A stretch of 64,000 nucleotides of DNA from HGM04593 sp045647745 (lineage in GTDB: Bacteria; Bacteroidota; Bacteroidia; Bacteroidales; Bacteroidaceae). Position numbers and translations under genes: made by a program. The stretch is taken from positions 1 through 64,000 of the forward strand of contig JAZRMQ010000028.1 of the NCBI GenBank assembly GCA_045647745.1, written 5' to 3'. Of the stretch, positions 24,924-34,254 are shown piece after piece (positions within the stretch are counted from its first letter, which is position 1; each line of letters begins with the position of its first letter). The notes beneath the pieces were generated by a model that was not told the DNA's origin, did no database searches, and saw only the letters and a program-made list of their open reading frames with translations.

Positions 24924-27900
24924 TTACTTGATGAGTACTTTTTTGCCATCAATGATATATATGCCCTTGTTTGGCTTTGATACTTTGCGACCTAATAGGT
25001 CATAAATTCCTTTTACCTTGCAGTTCTCGGCTTTAACGCTCTCGATGCCTGTTGCATCTTTCTTTGTTATAGTGAGTGTGGCTGCATTGCTGTCGGCAGT
25101 GTAGTAGGCTGTGTTTGCCTGCATTGTGCCGCTGTTGCTTGTGCGCTTTGTGAACTCACCATTATTGAGTGTATAGATATTTGAACCGCTTACCGATGTG
25201 CTCTTCAATACACCCTTCAACTGGTTCTCGGCCTCAAGTGCCTCGGCCTCGCCACCAACACCAATGTAGTATGTGCCGTTCTCGGCTGTCAAAACAACTG
25301 GGGTCTTTGCTGCAATAACATTTGTTCCATAGGCTGTCAAAGGCACAAACTCAACACCCTCGGCTGTCTGTGGCTCACCTGCAATGTAAGCTGTGACGCC
25401 CTCGGGGAGTATCATTGTGAATGGAACACAAATTGCTGCATACTCGTTGATGGTCAAAGCAAATTCGTTAACAGGCTCAATGTACCACAATGATGCCTCG
25501 GAATTGTTTGTCCAAGGTACAAGGCGTGTGTTATCACCTGCAAGGTGAAGGCCTGTGTGGCTGCCTGTTTTGTTCTGGCAGATGATGGAACTTAGTCCGG
25601 TAGCCGTGCTCTCAATCTTCCATTTTCCGGCAGCTGCGTTGTCGGTTGTAATAATAGGCTCCGTCTCGTTGTTGCCAAGAGGCCCCAGCATATACTGGAA
25701 GTTGCCGTTGTACAGGTAGTACTCCTTGTCGTTGCCTGTGGGAAGGAATGTGAACAGCTGATTTGCATTGTTGGTATTAGAGGTGGCTGTTGATACGCGG
25801 CTTGCCTCGGGGTTCAGATAGAGTGTGGCGTTGCTGCGGAATGAGTTGCGTATACGGTACCACTTGCCGGCCTCAACTTCAAGCATCGGGAGGTTAGCGA
25901 TTGCGTTATTGATTGCCTCGTATGCCTCGTAAGATGGAGTGGCTTTGTAGGCATCAATAAGTGTTGTTACTGCATTGAGTGATTCACTGTCTACTGTGCC
26001 GACGTATGCGGGGCCTTCATTTTCAAAAGCGGCAATCTTTGTGTCAATGCCGGCTGAAATAATGGCTGTTTTGTCTACGTCGCCATCATAAACATAAGCA
26101 GTGTCGGTTATATACTCAATGCTGTAGTTCTTGTAAACGATTGTGTAACCACCACCGCTTGTGCCGTATGTATCCTCCTCGTAGAGGAAACCGATGTTGT
26201 TGTCGTGCTGCAGTATCATTGTTGAGTATGCACCTGCAACGTAGCTCGACTGGTGACGGCCGTCCCAATCGGCAGCAATAGCCTCGGGAGAGACAAAGTC
26301 TGCGAGTGACTCAAGCTCCTTGTAGTAGATGCCTACATTTGCGCGGCCCGAGCCAAGAGGCACAGACTGCAGTGCAAGGTAAACCTTCTTGTCGTCAGCC
26401 TTGCGCTTTGCAGGAACGAACATAATCTCACCGTTTGTTGAGTTGCTCACAGCAATTGTACCGTTGTTGCTTGAGTTAGAGTATTTTGCTGTGCCCCAAT
26501 AGCCTTGTGCCTGTTCGCTATCGGTGTATGAGAAAATGTTGAAGATACGTCCGCCTGATGTGCGTGAACTGATGATTACAGAACCATCGGGTAGCTCTTC
26601 GGCCTTTGGCTCGTCACCACCGCTTGGAATAGGAGAAACATCAACGCCACCAAGCACTTTCCAGCTTTCGCCAAAATTGTCACTGTAAAGGACAAAGTTT
26701 ACATTGCCGCTTGTTTGAGTCTTGACAAGGACAGCACAATAGATGCGGTAGTAGTCTCCAACCTTGATATACTGGCTCTGAGATATTTTTCCTGAACCTA
26801 CGAACATTGCAGCTGCTTTATACTGCGATGATGCATCAAATTGGGCATAGATGTGTGCTTCGCGGTCAACAGGTGCGCTCCAAGTCTCTCCGCAATCCTC
26901 GCTATAGAAATGTGCTATTCCTTGGTGGTTGTCGCGCTGTCCGTTGGGGAACGAAACGTTACCCGAGCAGCTGATTACAAGCACGCGGTTGCTCTCGCGG
27001 TCGGCAACTATTGCAGGGTCACCGAAGCCAACGTACATATCGTTGTTCGATGCGTCGATGCCGGCAGCGCCCTTGCCTTGAATAATGTCGAAAATATCTC
27101 CCCAAGTCTCACCGTTGTCCTTGCTTATACGTGCACGCAGGTCAATGCGGCCGTTTGTTGCCATACCGATGTCGGCACGGCTGTGACGGTAGTCGGCAAC
27201 GGCAATGATGTTACCGTTCTTTGCAGTTGCAATGGCTGGGATACGGTAAGGGGTATCGTTTGTTGTGAGTGTTGGGAATACATCGAATGCTGGCTCGGGA
27301 GTGCGGATGTCGAGTCCCATATTTACCACAAAATCAGAGAATGTTATGCCTTTGTTTGCACCCGTTTGAGTGAAGCTGACGCTGCGCACAGGGTCTTCAA
27401 TCTCAGCTGTTACACTCTGCTCGGTAGCCGATGATGTGTAGCTTTTGCCGTTGACTGTCAATGTGAGGGCGTAGCTTGCATCGTTGTTTGTGTTTGCAAA
27501 TTTAAAGGCATAGCTTTTTATTACAAGGCCTTCAGGGGCTGTAAGGGTGTATGTACAAGTGCCCGATGAACCCGAAAAACCTGCAATGTAGTCGCCCGAA
27601 GCTTGCATATTATTTGCATTCGCCGCGAGTGAGAAACCTGCGAGTTCACTGCTCTCCCATTTTGAGTGCCATGTACCATTGGCGTTGCTTGCTGTGAAAC
27701 TACCCTTTGACGCAAGAATCTCGACCGATGTCTCGGCTGCTGTGAATACGATTGTAGAACCGGCATCAGCACCCTCGGCCCAGAATGCGAGTTTGCCAAG
27801 ACCGCCAAAGTCATTCACGGCATATTCTGTGCCGTGAATTTTCATAAAATAGCCATTAAGATTTTCTATTTTGTTGGATGAGGCAAAATCCCAACGGCCT

Positions 27901-28298
27901 ACATAACCGCTTGGCAAGTTTGCTGCATCCTGCATAGTGGGGTAGGTTGAACCGCCTGTGCCACCGTAGCCGCTGATTGCGCTCATTGTCGTTTTTGATG
28001 CAAGCACTTTGCTTGTGCCTGCCTGCTTGTTGTAGACAGCATAGCCGTCGGCGTCGTTGCCAACGAAGCACCAGAGCTCGTCGTCATTGCCTTTGGGAGT
28101 TGAAACGCCAAGGGCAATGTGGTCGGCGCCGGCATTATCCTTGATTAGTTTACTACCGGTGCCAATGCCCATAGTGTACCACGTTGTACCCTCGGCAAAC
28201 TGGCCATTTTCAATGGTCGTCACCTTGAAAGGCACTTGTGCAAACATTGCAGCTGTTGACAAAATACTGCAAATGAGTAGCGTAAAAAATCTTTTCAT
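24924..28298 (-). CDS. Exo-alpha-sialidase (GH33) with accessory domains
   Basis: 1124 residues. A signal peptide (1-20) nearly identical in pattern to that of the neighbouring sialidase is followed by a beta-rich region of about 300 residues, then the GH33 catalytic domain (about 335-735) with Arg352 in the YRIP motif, the DYRHSR segment and Asp-boxes SKDNGETW, SEDCGETW and SDNFGESW. A short helical FIVAR-like segment (about 745-810), a ricin-like stretch (about 815-925), another beta domain and a sorting-like tail (YDLLGRKV, then DGKKVLIK) complete it. It releases terminal sialic acid from glycans. The GH20 gene ends 53 bp upstream, so both are probably one transcript. Confidence 0.93.
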   Translation of the reverse strand: MKRFFTLLICSILSTAAMFAQVPFKVTTIENGQFAEGTTWYTMGIGTGSKLIKDNAGADHIALGVSTPKGNDDELWCFVGNDADGYAVYNKQAGTSKVLASKTTMSAISGYGGTGGSTYPTMQDAANLPSGYVGRWDFASSNKIENLNGYFMKIHGTEYAVNDFGGLGKLAFWAEGADAGSTIVFTAAETSVEILASKGSFTASNANGTWHSKWESSELAGFSLAANANNMQASGDYIAGFSGSSGTCTYTLTAPEGLVIKSYAFKFANTNNDASYALTLTVNGKSYTSSATEQSVTAEIEDPVRSVSFTQTGANKGITFSDFVVNMGLDIRTPEPAFDVFPTLTTNDTPYRIPAIATAKNGNIIAVADYRHSRADIGMATNGRIDLRARISKDNGETWGDIFDIIQGKGAAGIDASNNDMYVGFGDPAIVADRESNRVLVISCSGNVSFPNGQRDNHQGIAHFYSEDCGETWSAPVDREAHIYAQFDASSQYKAAAMFVGSGKISQSQYIKVGDYYRIYCAVLVKTQTSGNVNFVLYSDNFGESWKVLGGVDVSPIPSGGDEPKAEELPDGSVIISSRTSGGRIFNIFSYTDSEQAQGYWGTAKYSNSSNNGTIAVSNSTNGEIMFVPAKRKADDKKVYLALQSVPLGSGRANVGIYYKELESLADFVSPEAIAADWDGRHQSSYVAGAYSTMILQHDNNIGFLYEEDTYGTSGGGYTIVYKNYSIEYITDTAYVYDGDVDKTAIISAGIDTKIAAFENEGPAYVGTVDSESLNAVTTLIDAYKATPSYEAYEAINNAIANLPMLEVEAGKWYRIRNSFRSNATLYLNPEASRVSTATSNTNNANQLFTFLPTGNDKEYYLYNGNFQYMLGPLGNNETEPIITTDNAAAGKWKIESTATGLSSIICQNKTGSHTGLHLAGDNTRLVPWTNNSEASLWYIEPVNEFALTINEYAAICVPFTMILPEGVTAYIAGEPQTAEGVEFVPLTAYGTNVIAAKTPVVLTAENGTYYIGVGGEAEALEAENQLKGVLKSTSVSGSNIYTLNNGEFTKRTSNSGTMQANTAYYTADSNAATLTITKKDATGIESVKAENCKVKGIYDLLGRKVSKPNKGIYIIDGKKVLIK

Positions 28299-28351
28299 AA
28301 ATAAAAAAAGTTAGTTATTAAATAAAAATTTTCTTCGAATAATGTTGCTTG

Positions 28352-29995
28352 TTACCAACCTACCTGAACGCCGTCCTCATAGAAGTGGCGGCCAAAGCAC
28401 CAGCCAAAGACATTGTAGTAGCGTGCAAGCTCTTTTGCACGGCCTATAAACTCTTCAACATTCTTTGTCTCGGGTGAGGGGTTGCTCCAACCAATCTCGG
28501 CAATGGCTCCCAGACGGGGCAGAGCCTTATATTGCAGTTGCATAGGGGTTGTGACATACTCTGTCCAAAGGTTGCCTTGAACACCCATAATGTATTTTTG
28601 CTCCTCCTTGCTCAGTTGGTCGTATGGGTCGAATGAGTAGGCCTTGCGCAGTGGAACATAACCTCCGTTGCTGTCGAGCTCGTCTTTGCGGTCGGTTGTC
28701 TGTCGATAGTCGAGATAACAGTGGCTGCCGGGGGTCATAATTACATAATTTCCTTTTTTGGCTGCTGCAATGCCACCCTCTGTGCCACGCCACGACATTA
28801 TTGTTGCATCTTTGCTGACGCCGCCTTCAAGAATTTCGTCCCAACCGATGAGCTTGCGGCCGTTTTTGTTAAGATGCGCCTCGATGCGGTTGTTGACGTA
28901 TGATTGTAGCTCGGCCTCGTTCTTGAGATTGTTGTCTTTTATTCGCTTCTGGCAGTCGGGGCACTCTTTCCACATATCGCGTGGAGCTTCGTCGCCACCA
29001 ATGTGAATGTATTCGCCGGGGAAGAGGTCCATCACTTCATCGAGCACGTTTTCCCAGAATTTGAATGTGCTCTCCTTGCCGGCGCAGGCAATCTGTTTTG
29101 ACACTCCCCAATATGACCAAGTCTTGTAGTTGCCATCCTCTCCCTCGCAACCAAGCCAAGGATAGGCGCTCAAGGCTCCAAGTGAGTGGCCGGGGATTTC
29201 AATCTCGGGCACAATGGTGATAAAACGCTCACGTGCATATTTTACAATCTCTTTTATCTCTTTTTGGGTGTAATAACCGCCGTACGGAATACCGTCAAGG
29301 CCTTCATTGTGCCCGGTAGTTGTCTGTTCGCGCAGGCTGCCAATCTTTGTGAGGAGTGGATATTTCTTAATCTCTATGCGCCAGCCTTGGTCCTCGGTGA
29401 GGTGCCAGTGAAAGCGGTTCATCTTGTGCATTGCCAAAATGTCGAGTACCTCCTTTATTGTTTCTACGTCCCAAAAGTGACGTGAGCAGTCGAGCATAAA
29501 ACCACGATAGGGAAAATGTGGCGCATCGTTGATTCTCATTGTTGAGAGTGACACTTTTTCAAGGTCGAGCGGGGTCTCGTATGCCTGAACGGGGATAATC
29601 TGTTTCAGTGTCTGCACTGCGTAGAAAGCTCCGGCGCCGTCTTTTGCTTTTATGATAATATTCTCGGGGGTAATATCGAGCATATACTCCTCGGCTTTCA
29701 TCGAGTCGTCGAATTTAAAAATGACATTGTTGTCTGTTGTCATTTTTGTGGTTCTTTTCAATTTTTTGCCAAATATCGCCTCGGCAATTCTGTTCAGCTC
29801 GTTTGCGGCAAAATCGGCTCTGTTGTCGTCGAAACTGCATATGATTTTGGTATTCCTTGTGAGATCGAACTTGATATTGGCATTGCCGGGTTTGACACTC
29901 AAAGGCTTGGGTAAAATGCCGGGAATTGCTTTTTCCTGTGCAAATGTTATCGTTGCCGTAAATACAAATAAAAAGGTGAGTATTCTCTTCAACAT
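28352..29995 (-). CDS. Beta-N-acetylhexosaminidase (GH20)
   Basis: 547 residues with signal peptide (1-19). An N-terminal GH20b-like domain is followed by the TIM barrel, whose catalytic pair is Asp335-Glu336 in HIGGDEAP. Conserved substrate-binding motifs RGFMLDCSRHF (about 164-174), FHWHLTEDQGWR (195-206) and the C-terminal GNLWTEYV are present. It removes terminal GlcNAc or GalNAc, acting after sialidase and galactosidase. First gene of a probable two-gene operon with the second sialidase. Confidence 0.95.
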   Translation of the reverse strand: MLKRILTFLFVFTATITFAQEKAIPGILPKPLSVKPGNANIKFDLTRNTKIICSFDDNRADFAANELNRIAEAIFGKKLKRTTKMTTDNNVIFKFDDSMKAEEYMLDITPENIIIKAKDGAGAFYAVQTLKQIIPVQAYETPLDLEKVSLSTMRINDAPHFPYRGFMLDCSRHFWDVETIKEVLDILAMHKMNRFHWHLTEDQGWRIEIKKYPLLTKIGSLREQTTTGHNEGLDGIPYGGYYTQKEIKEIVKYARERFITIVPEIEIPGHSLGALSAYPWLGCEGEDGNYKTWSYWGVSKQIACAGKESTFKFWENVLDEVMDLFPGEYIHIGGDEAPRDMWKECPDCQKRIKDNNLKNEAELQSYVNNRIEAHLNKNGRKLIGWDEILEGGVSKDATIMSWRGTEGGIAAAKKGNYVIMTPGSHCYLDYRQTTDRKDELDSNGGYVPLRKAYSFDPYDQLSKEEQKYIMGVQGNLWTEYVTTPMQLQYKALPRLGAIAEIGWSNPSPETKNVEEFIGRAKELARYYNVFGWCFGRHFYEDGVQVGW

Positions 29996-30044
29996 ATCTT
30001 TTATAATATTATATTAATTTAAATTACTTTGCGAAGATAATGCA

Positions 30045-30052
30045 AAGCTACC
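30045..30052 (-). promoter_or_regulatory. -7 element of the GH20-sialidase operon
   Basis: Minus-strand TAGCTTTG fits TAnnTTTG, 49 bp before the start codon; no clear -33. Confidence 0.45.
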
Positions 30053-30206
30053 CAAAGAAAAAAGGATAAATCATAAAAAATGCTATTTTTCAAAGATTTT
30101 TAAACACTTTCGGGTTTTTGTGTGTGATAACTGATTTTTTTTGTTTACATTCGCAAATGCTACTGGTTTGTGGTTTTTTTGGAAGAATAACTAATCTATT
30201 ATAATT

Positions 30207-31166
30207 ATGAGCGAAAAATATGTAATTGGAATTGACCTTGGCGGTACAAATACCGTAATTGGTCTTGTTGATGTAAAAGGTCACATTCTTGCAAAGGATG
30301 ATACAATTAAAACACAGGCGCATCCCGACATTGAGGAGTATACCGATTCGATTGCTAATGTAATCAAGAGGCTTGCCGAGGAGAATGGTTGTGTGGGCAA
30401 GCTCGAGGGTGTGGGTGTTGGTGCTCCTATGGCCAACTATTATACCGGCGAGATTGTAAATGCTGCCAATTTGCCTTGGAAGGGTATTGTGCCTCTGGGC
30501 TGGTTGATACAGAAAAAGACCGGTCTGCCAACAAAAGTTACAAATGATGCCAACGCTGCCGCTATTGGCGAGATGAAATATGGCGTTGCTCAGGGTATGA
30601 AGGATTTTGTATATATCACACTGGGTACAGGCGTGGGTAGCGGTATTGTTGCCAATGGTCAGTTGATATATGGTCACGATGGCTTTGCCGGTGAGCTTGG
30701 TCACGTTACTGCTCCGGTGCTCGAGGGGCGCTCTTGCGGTTGTGGCCGCACAGACTGTCTCGAGACATACGCTTCGGCAACCGGTATTGTCCGCACTGCT
30801 AAAAAATGGCTCGTGGAGCGCGATGAGCCAAGTTTGTTGCGCGACGTTTGTATCAATGAGATAACTTCAAAGATGTTGTTCGATGCTGCCGTCAAGGGTG
30901 ATAAGCTTGCCAATGAGATTTTTGAGTTTACCGGCAAGGTACTTGGTGAGGCATTTTGCAATTTTATTGCTTTCTCGGCTCCCGAGGCTATTATCCTCTT
31001 TGGTGGCTTGGCAAATGCTGGCGAGCTGTTGCTTGAACCTATACGCAAGCATATGAACGAGAATGTCGTGTTCTTGTGGAGAGATAAAGTTAAGGTGCTT
31101 AAATCATCGCTTCCCGGTGCCGATGCTGCAGTGCTTGGCGCTTCGGCTCTTGGCTGGGCTGATTGA
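30207..31166 (+). CDS. ROK-family sugar kinase (glucokinase-like)
   Basis: 319-residue cytoplasmic kinase. The ATP-binding DLGGTNT is at residues 10-16, catalytic Asp114 lies in NDANAA, and the zinc site of the ROK family is formed by His166 (GELGH) and the CGCGRTDC cysteines (177, 179, 184). The most likely substrate is glucose, but ROK kinases also use N-acetylglucosamine or N-acetylmannosamine, which would suit the surrounding glycan genes; the sequence alone does not decide. Divergent from the GH20 gene and followed by a terminator. Confidence 0.9.
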   Translation: MSEKYVIGIDLGGTNTVIGLVDVKGHILAKDDTIKTQAHPDIEEYTDSIANVIKRLAEENGCVGKLEGVGVGAPMANYYTGEIVNAANLPWKGIVPLGWLIQKKTGLPTKVTNDANAAAIGEMKYGVAQGMKDFVYITLGTGVGSGIVANGQLIYGHDGFAGELGHVTAPVLEGRSCGCGRTDCLETYASATGIVRTAKKWLVERDEPSLLRDVCINEITSKMLFDAAVKGDKLANEIFEFTGKVLGEAFCNFIAFSAPEAIILFGGLANAGELLLEPIRKHMNENVVFLWRDKVKVLKSSLPGADAAVLGASALGWAD

Positions 31167-31184
31167 TGGCTTTGTGATATTTTT

Positions 31185-31220
31185 AATGCGGGCTGCCTTT
31201 TCGGGCAGCCCGCATTTTTA
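31185..31220 (+). terminator. Terminator of the ROK kinase gene
   Basis: 13-bp GC-rich stem AATGCGGGCTGCC / GGCAGCCCGCATT followed by TTTTA. Confidence 0.88.
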
Positions 31221-31264
31221 TTGCTAAAAATGTTTAATTATTACAATATTTAAATATTTATACT

Positions 31265-31272
31265 TATCTTCG
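31265..31272 (+). promoter_or_regulatory. -7 element of the sulfatase-maturase operon
   Basis: TATCTTCG, a one-mismatch form of TAnnTTTG that recurs before several genes here; 52 bp before the start codon. Confidence 0.4.
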
Positions 31273-31324
31273 CAATATGCAGACAATGGCTCTGTGAAAG
31301 GGGTAGAATTAAATAACAGATGAT

Positions 31325-32902
31325 ATGAATAACCTTTACGACAAAGCAAAAAAAATCATTGGTCTTTCTGTGACAGGTGCTGCGGTGTTGCCGCTTGTGG
31401 CCTCTTGTGGTGTCGAGGAGAAGCCTAAAGAGCCAATGAATATTCTTTTTATAATGTGCGACGATCACTCTTATCAGACAATCAGCGCATACGACACCTC
31501 TTTTATCCGCACACCGAATATTGACCGCATTGCAGCCGATGGTTTGCGCTTTACAAATAGTTTTGTGGCAAATTCAATCAGTGGCCCTTCGCGCGCCTGT
31601 ATGCTCACCGGTAAACACAGTTTTACCAATGGCTTTACCGATAACAGCTCTTCGTTCGATGGTGCTCAGCAGACGTTCCCCAAGCTGTTGCAGCAACAGG
31701 GGTATGAGACGGCTGTGATTGGTAAGTGGCACTTGACATCGGAGCCCACCGGCTTCAATCATTGGGATATTCTCATTGGGCAGGGCGATTATTACAACCC
31801 AACCTTCATCTGCAACGGCGAGAAAGTGCAACGTTCGGGGTATGCCACAAACGTGACCACTGACCTTGCTCTTGATTGGCTCGAGAGTGGGCGCGATGCA
31901 AGCAAGCCTTTCTGTTTGTTGTTGCATCACAAGGCTCCTCATCGCACTTGGATGCCCGATACTTACGACCTCGACCTCTTTGCCGATAGCAATTTCCCGT
32001 TGCCGGCAACATTCTTTGACAACTACGAAACACGCCTTGCTGCACAGGGGCAAAAAATGTCTATCAGCAAGGATATGGATATTGTTTACGACCTGAAAAT
32101 GGCCGATAAGGACAGTACAATACATAGCCGTCCCGACCTTGAAGAGTGGGGCAGGCGCATATATAACAATATGAACACCGAGCAAAAGAGGGCTTGGGAT
32201 GCGCATTATGATGTTGTGATTGAGAAATTTAAGGCAGCAGGGCTTGCCGGTAAGGAGCTTGATGCTTGGAAATATCAGCAGTATATGCGCGACTATCTGC
32301 GTGTGATAACCTCTGTAGACCGCAATGTAGGTCGTGTACTCGATTATCTTGAGGCCGAGGGGCTGATGGATAATACTCTCATTGTCTACACCTCCGACCA
32401 AGGCTTTTATATGGGTGAGCACGGGTGGTTCGACAAACGTTGGATGTACGAGGAGTCTTTCCGCACTCCGTTGATAGTACGTTTGCCGGGTGGTGCTTCG
32501 GGCGAGTCTATGGAGATGGTGCAGAACATTGACTATGCACCAACTTTCCTTGAGCTTGCCGGCGCAGAGATACCATCGGATATTCACGGCTGTTCGTTCC
32601 TTCCGGTGCTAAAGGGTGAGCAGTGGAAACCTAACCGCGACGGTGTCTATTATCACTATTATGAGTATCCCGACGAGCACGCTGTTAAGCGTCATTTGGG
32701 CGTGCGTACCGAGCGTTATAAACTCATACATTTTTATGATGATGGTGTTTGGGAACTTTTTGACCTTGAAAATGACAAGAACGAGCTGAACAATATATAC
32801 GGCAAGCCCGGAACCGAGGAGATAACAGCGCAGTTGAAAGAGAAACTTGTGGCTTTGCAGCAGCAGTATGGTGAACAACAATTTATAGCTGGTGAAAAGT
32901 AA
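31325..32902 (+). CDS. Serine-type sulfatase lipoprotein
   Basis: 525 residues of the alkaline phosphatase-like sulfatase family. The lipobox LVASC places a lipidated Cys28, so the enzyme is membrane anchored. The formylglycine site is Ser86 in SGPSRACMLTG, the serine-type motif that only the anaerobic radical SAM maturase can convert; that maturase is the next gene. Metal ligands Asp46 and Asp47 (CDDH), Lys134/His136 (GKWH) and Asp358 (TSDQG) are present. Likely removes sulfate from host glycans (mucin or glycosaminoglycan); exact sulfated sugar unknown. Confidence 0.93.
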   Translation: MNNLYDKAKKIIGLSVTGAAVLPLVASCGVEEKPKEPMNILFIMCDDHSYQTISAYDTSFIRTPNIDRIAADGLRFTNSFVANSISGPSRACMLTGKHSFTNGFTDNSSSFDGAQQTFPKLLQQQGYETAVIGKWHLTSEPTGFNHWDILIGQGDYYNPTFICNGEKVQRSGYATNVTTDLALDWLESGRDASKPFCLLLHHKAPHRTWMPDTYDLDLFADSNFPLPATFFDNYETRLAAQGQKMSISKDMDIVYDLKMADKDSTIHSRPDLEEWGRRIYNNMNTEQKRAWDAHYDVVIEKFKAAGLAGKELDAWKYQQYMRDYLRVITSVDRNVGRVLDYLEAEGLMDNTLIVYTSDQGFYMGEHGWFDKRWMYEESFRTPLIVRLPGGASGESMEMVQNIDYAPTFLELAGAEIPSDIHGCSFLPVLKGEQWKPNRDGVYYHYYEYPDEHAVKRHLGVRTERYKLIHFYDDGVWELFDLENDKNELNNIYGKPGTEEITAQLKEKLVALQQQYGEQQFIAGEK

Positions 32903-34133
32903 CCGACGAAATAATCTGCATCTGGCCGACGTTGCCAAAATGAGGCGTGCGCCGGCGTTTGGGACAATGGTAAAGCCCATTGGCTCGGCGTGTAATCTCG
33001 ATTGTCACTATTGCTATTATCGTGATAAGAGCGAGATTTACAGCGGTGCAATGCCAAAGATGAGCGATGAACTGCTTGAGATTTATATCAGGCAGTATAT
33101 TGAGGGGGCTTCACAAGAGGAGATATCTTTCTGTTGGCACGGAGGCGAGCCGTTGATGGCGGGGTTGCCATTCTTTCGCAAGGCAATGGAGCTGCAGCAG
33201 AAATATGCCGGTGGCAAGAGAATTGAAAATACTCTGCAGACAAATGGTATTTTACTCAACGAAGATTGGTGCAGTTTTTTCAAGGATAACAATTTCTTGA
33301 TAGGATTGTCGCTCGACGGCCCCGAGGATATACACGATGCTTTCCGTCGCGATTGTGGTGGTGCTCCCACTTTTGCCCGCGTGATGAAGGGTGTAGAACT
33401 TTTGACACGTACCGGTGTTGATTTTAATATTCTCTCTACGGTTAATGCGCGAAGCGAGGGGCGCGGAGCCGAGGTTTATAAATTCCTGCGCTCTTTGAAC
33501 CATTTTATGCAGTTCTTGCCGGTGGTGGAATATGTGATAGAGCGCCCCGGTAAACGTCCGTTGATTGTGTCGCCCGACGAAGAGGAGGCTGTTGAAGCCC
33601 CTTGGTCAGTGTCGGCAAAGGGCTACGGGCAGTTTATGTGCGACGTCTTTGATGAGTGGCTGAAATATGATGTGGGCAACTGCTTTGTGCAGCTTTTCGA
33701 CGTGACGCTTGCCAATTGGTGTGGTGTGCAGCCTCCGCTTTGTGCCTTCAGCGAGGTTTGTGGCGATGGCTTGGTGGTGGAGCATAATGGAGATGTTTAC
33801 TCTTGCGACCACTTTGTCTACCCCGAGTATCGTTTGGGTAATATAAAGGAAAAGGAGCTTTCAGCAATGTATCGCAGCCCCGAACAGCAAACTTTTGGCC
33901 GTGACAAACGCGATGCTTTGCCAATGGAGTGCAAACGTTGTAACTACTATTTCCTTTGCCGTGGCGAGTGCCCAAAGCATCGCTTTGCCTATGCAAAGAA
34001 TGGCGAGCCCTATATGAATGTGCTGTGCGAGGGATATAAGATGTTTTTCCGTCACACCGACCCTCATATGCGTTATATGAAGATGCTGATTGAGAAAGGT
34101 TTGCCGGCATCGGAGATTATGAACCGTAAATAA
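32892..34133 (+). CDS. Anaerobic sulfatase-maturating enzyme (radical SAM/SPASM)
   Basis: 413 residues that convert the active-site serine or cysteine of sulfatases to formylglycine. The SAM-cluster motif CNLDCHYCYY holds Cys34, Cys38 and Cys41, preceded by VKPIGSA, the anSME signature. C-terminal cysteines (CAFSEVCGDG, YSCDHFVYPEY, CKRCNYYFLCRGECPKHR) hold the two auxiliary clusters. The GTG start at 32892 lies inside the last codons of the sulfatase (11-bp overlap); an ATG at 32940 is an alternative. The tight coupling suggests this maturase serves the preceding enzyme, and probably other sulfatases elsewhere. Confidence 0.94.
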   Translation: MKSNRRNNLHLADVAKMRRAPAFGTMVKPIGSACNLDCHYCYYRDKSEIYSGAMPKMSDELLEIYIRQYIEGASQEEISFCWHGGEPLMAGLPFFRKAMELQQKYAGGKRIENTLQTNGILLNEDWCSFFKDNNFLIGLSLDGPEDIHDAFRRDCGGAPTFARVMKGVELLTRTGVDFNILSTVNARSEGRGAEVYKFLRSLNHFMQFLPVVEYVIERPGKRPLIVSPDEEEAVEAPWSVSAKGYGQFMCDVFDEWLKYDVGNCFVQLFDVTLANWCGVQPPLCAFSEVCGDGLVVEHNGDVYSCDHFVYPEYRLGNIKEKELSAMYRSPEQQTFGRDKRDALPMECKRCNYYFLCRGECPKHRFAYAKNGEPYMNVLCEGYKMFFRHTDPHMRYMKMLIEKGLPASEIMNRK

Positions 34134-34254
34134 GAAAACAGTTGTTCTGAGTGGGAGTTAATTCAAAAAAGGCTTTATTCCTGCGGGTGTAGGCCGTTGG
34201 AGTGCTTCGCTCAGTATGACAAGTGAAAATAAAAAACTAAACTAACTAATAATT

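Noticed and set aside
30090..30704. 204-residue minus-strand frame opposite the ROK kinase
   Set aside because: It is the antisense shadow of a clear kinase gene and has no recognisable domain.
31574..32587. 337-residue minus-strand frame opposite the sulfatase
   Set aside because: Shadow frame produced by codon bias of the sulfatase; no signal or family match.
34134..34254. Terminator or promoter between the maturase and the NagB fusion
   Set aside because: No convincing stem or -7/-33 pair found; the fusion may be cotranscribed with the sulfatase operon.
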